NCBI GenBank assembly: GCA_910585945.1
Contig: CAJUHZ010000037.1
Coordinates: 1 to 24,114, forward strand
Direction: 5' to 3'
Source of the DNA: an uncultured Bilophila sp.
Lineage (GTDB): Bacteria > Desulfobacterota > Desulfovibrionia > Desulfovibrionales > Desulfovibrionaceae
Length of the DNA: 24,114 nucleotides
This document shows, piece by piece, positions 22,903 through 24,114 of the stretch. Positions within the stretch are counted from its first letter, which is position 1. Each line of letters begins with the position of its first letter. The notes under the pieces were generated by a model. That model made no database searches. It was not told the DNA's origin and worked only from the letters and a program-made list of their open reading frames with translations. Made by a program: the position numbers and the translations under genes.

Positions 22903-24027
22903 ATGCCACTGACCGACACCATGCTCAGGAATTTGAAGTCCGACGGTACTCCGGCAAAACTGGCCGACTCTGAAGGCTTGTACCTCTACCTCTCCGCTTC
23001 CGGTGGAAAATTGTGGCGGATGGATTACCGCTATGCCGGAAAAAGAAAGACGCTCAGCTTTGGCGCGTATCCCGCCGTCTCCCTGAAAGACGCGCGCCGC
23101 AAGCGCGACAAGGCCAAGGAACTGCTTGCCAACGACATTGATCCCGGCGCTCAGAAAAAGGCCGCCAAGGAAGAAGCCGAAGCGGCGGCGCGTGAACAGG
23201 CGCTGACCTTCGCCGTTGTCGCTCAGGAATGGTTCGCCACCAAGCAGGATTCCTACGCGGCGGCCAATATCAAGAAAAAGCAATGGCTCATTTCCCTGCT
23301 CAATGAGCGGATTGGTGAAAAGCCCATCAGCAAGCTGGTGCCAACCGATATTCTGGGGGCAATCAGGCCGGTGGAAGCCGCGGGGCATTCGGTAACGGCG
23401 CATAAACTGGCCGAAACCGCCGGGCAGATATGCCGTTTTGCCCGTACCTGCGGCTATATCGTTTTCAACCCGGCTGACGGCCTCAAGGAAGTCCTCAAGC
23501 CAATCCAGACAAAGCATTACGCCACCATCACCGATCCCGCCGCTGTCGGCCATCTCCTGCGCTGCATAGACGAATACCAGGGCGGAGCCGTTGTCGGTTA
23601 TGCGCTCAAGATACTGCCCTATCTGGCCTTGCGGAGCGCCGAGCTTCGTGGCAGCAGGTGGTCTGAGATTGATCTCGACAATGCGCTCTGGATTGTGCCA
23701 GCCGCCAGACAGGAAAACGTTAAAGACGGCGGCATGAAAACGCGCATTTCCCATGCCGTGTCATTGCCCACTCAGGCTGTCAGGTTGTTCCGCGAGTTGC
23801 GTCTGCTGACAGGCGCTGATGAACTGTGCTTTCCGGGACGACATTCAGCTTCGCAATGTATTTCGGATATGGCGCTTTTGAACGGTATCCGCCGAATGGG
23901 TTTCAGCAAGGAGGAAATGACCATCCACGGTTTCCGCGCCATGTTCTCCACTATCCTGAATGAAAAGAAACTGGAATGGGGCTTTGACGGCGACATCATT
24001 GAGGCCCAGCTTGCCCACAATGAGTAG
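22903..24027 (+). pseudogene. P4-type tyrosine integrase, amber stop before the catalytic Tyr
   Basis: I start the gene at the ATG at 22903 behind AAGGA; the frame is open further up but homology begins here (MPLTDTMLRNLK, the DUF4102 domain to about residue 85). The catalytic domain shows R244 in LRSAELRG, K279, H342 and R345 in IHGFR, and H372 in QLAHNE. A TAG at 24025-24027 then stops it at 374 residues. The same frame continues NAVRGAYHASYL, in which the Tyr (codon at 24046) lies ten positions after H372, exactly where the P4-type nucleophile lies. Homology seems to end after YL, and the next stop is at 24097. Without the Tyr the enzyme cannot cut DNA. A nonsense mutation, a sequencing error or suppression are possible. 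Confidence 0.85.
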
Positions 24028-24114
24028 AATGCCGTTCGCGGTGCTTACCATGCGTCGTACCTAGTGTCTAATTGCAAAAGTTTCGCGCATTATTTCTAAG
24101 TTGGCATCCCTTGA

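Noticed and set aside
22897..23754. 285-residue minus-strand open frame within the integrase
   Set aside because: Antisense shadow of a GC-rich integrase gene; the sense strand carries all family motifs.
24025..24027. Pyrrolysine coding at the integrase TAG
   Set aside because: Only one amber position supports it; the codon stands where no special residue is needed and homology ends soon after, so simple decay or error is likelier.

Overview
The window looks like part of an integrated mobile element (genomic island or plasmid-like element) in a Gram-negative bacterium. My best guess is a sulfate reducer of the Desulfovibrionaceae (Desulfovibrio or Bilophila type), because the mosaic of ERF annealase, Cas4-like nuclease, MoxR/DUF3150/VWA genes and P4-type integrase resembles elements of that group. 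No rRNA, complete tRNA or housekeeping gene is present to confirm this. No relaxase, type IV secretion gene or phage structural gene is visible, so the class of element stays open.

Layout. (1) 1-4.9 kb: a ParB-like gene (minus strand), divergent from a very large AT-rich gene whose product has an N-terminal PD-(D/E)XK nuclease-like domain, a P-loop NTPase and a long helical C-terminus. This is the plan of antiviral STAND (Avs-like) proteins. (2) 5.0-7.9 kb: an XRE repressor divergent from a cell-envelope group: a frameshifted secreted phospholipase D-type nuclease, a probable lipoprotein or secreted protein, a membrane protein, and an overlooked 38-residue membrane peptide. (3) 8.0-17.98 kb: the GC-richer core. 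It holds an ERF annealing protein, a Cas4-like Fe-S nuclease, a conserved mobile-element protein, a CobS/MoxR-like AAA+ ATPase, a small Cys-containing protein, a DUF3150 protein, a VWA protein that also has an HExxH motif (frameshifted), a zinc-ribbon/glycine-zipper protein and a small acidic membrane protein. Three toxin-antitoxin pairs (RelE/ParE type, AbrB-PIN, RHH-Doc) are interspersed. (4) 18.1-18.7 kb: a decayed serine resolvase. (5) 18.7-22.4 kb: an AT-rich, overlapping three-gene operon that fits the ABC three-component (ABC-3C) conflict systems. (6) 22.4-24.1 kb: iterated repeats, a fragment resembling a tRNA 3' end, a strong terminator and a P4-type tyrosine integrase cut by an amber codon ten bases before the homologous frame resumes its conserved C-terminal motif.

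How it fits together. ERF plus the Cas4-like nuclease form a plausible recombination module. The MoxR, DUF3150 and VWA genes form a plausible AAA+/VWA remodelling module of unknown target. The two AT-rich blocks look like imported defence cargo, and the TA pairs probably stabilise the element.

Two patterns stand out. Six genes of the core start directly behind a hairpin whose T-rich tail runs into the Shine-Dalgarno sequence. Several genes also carry single-base lesions (nuclease, a duplicated moxR fragment, VWA gene, resolvase, integrase), which means either a decaying element or an error-prone assembly.
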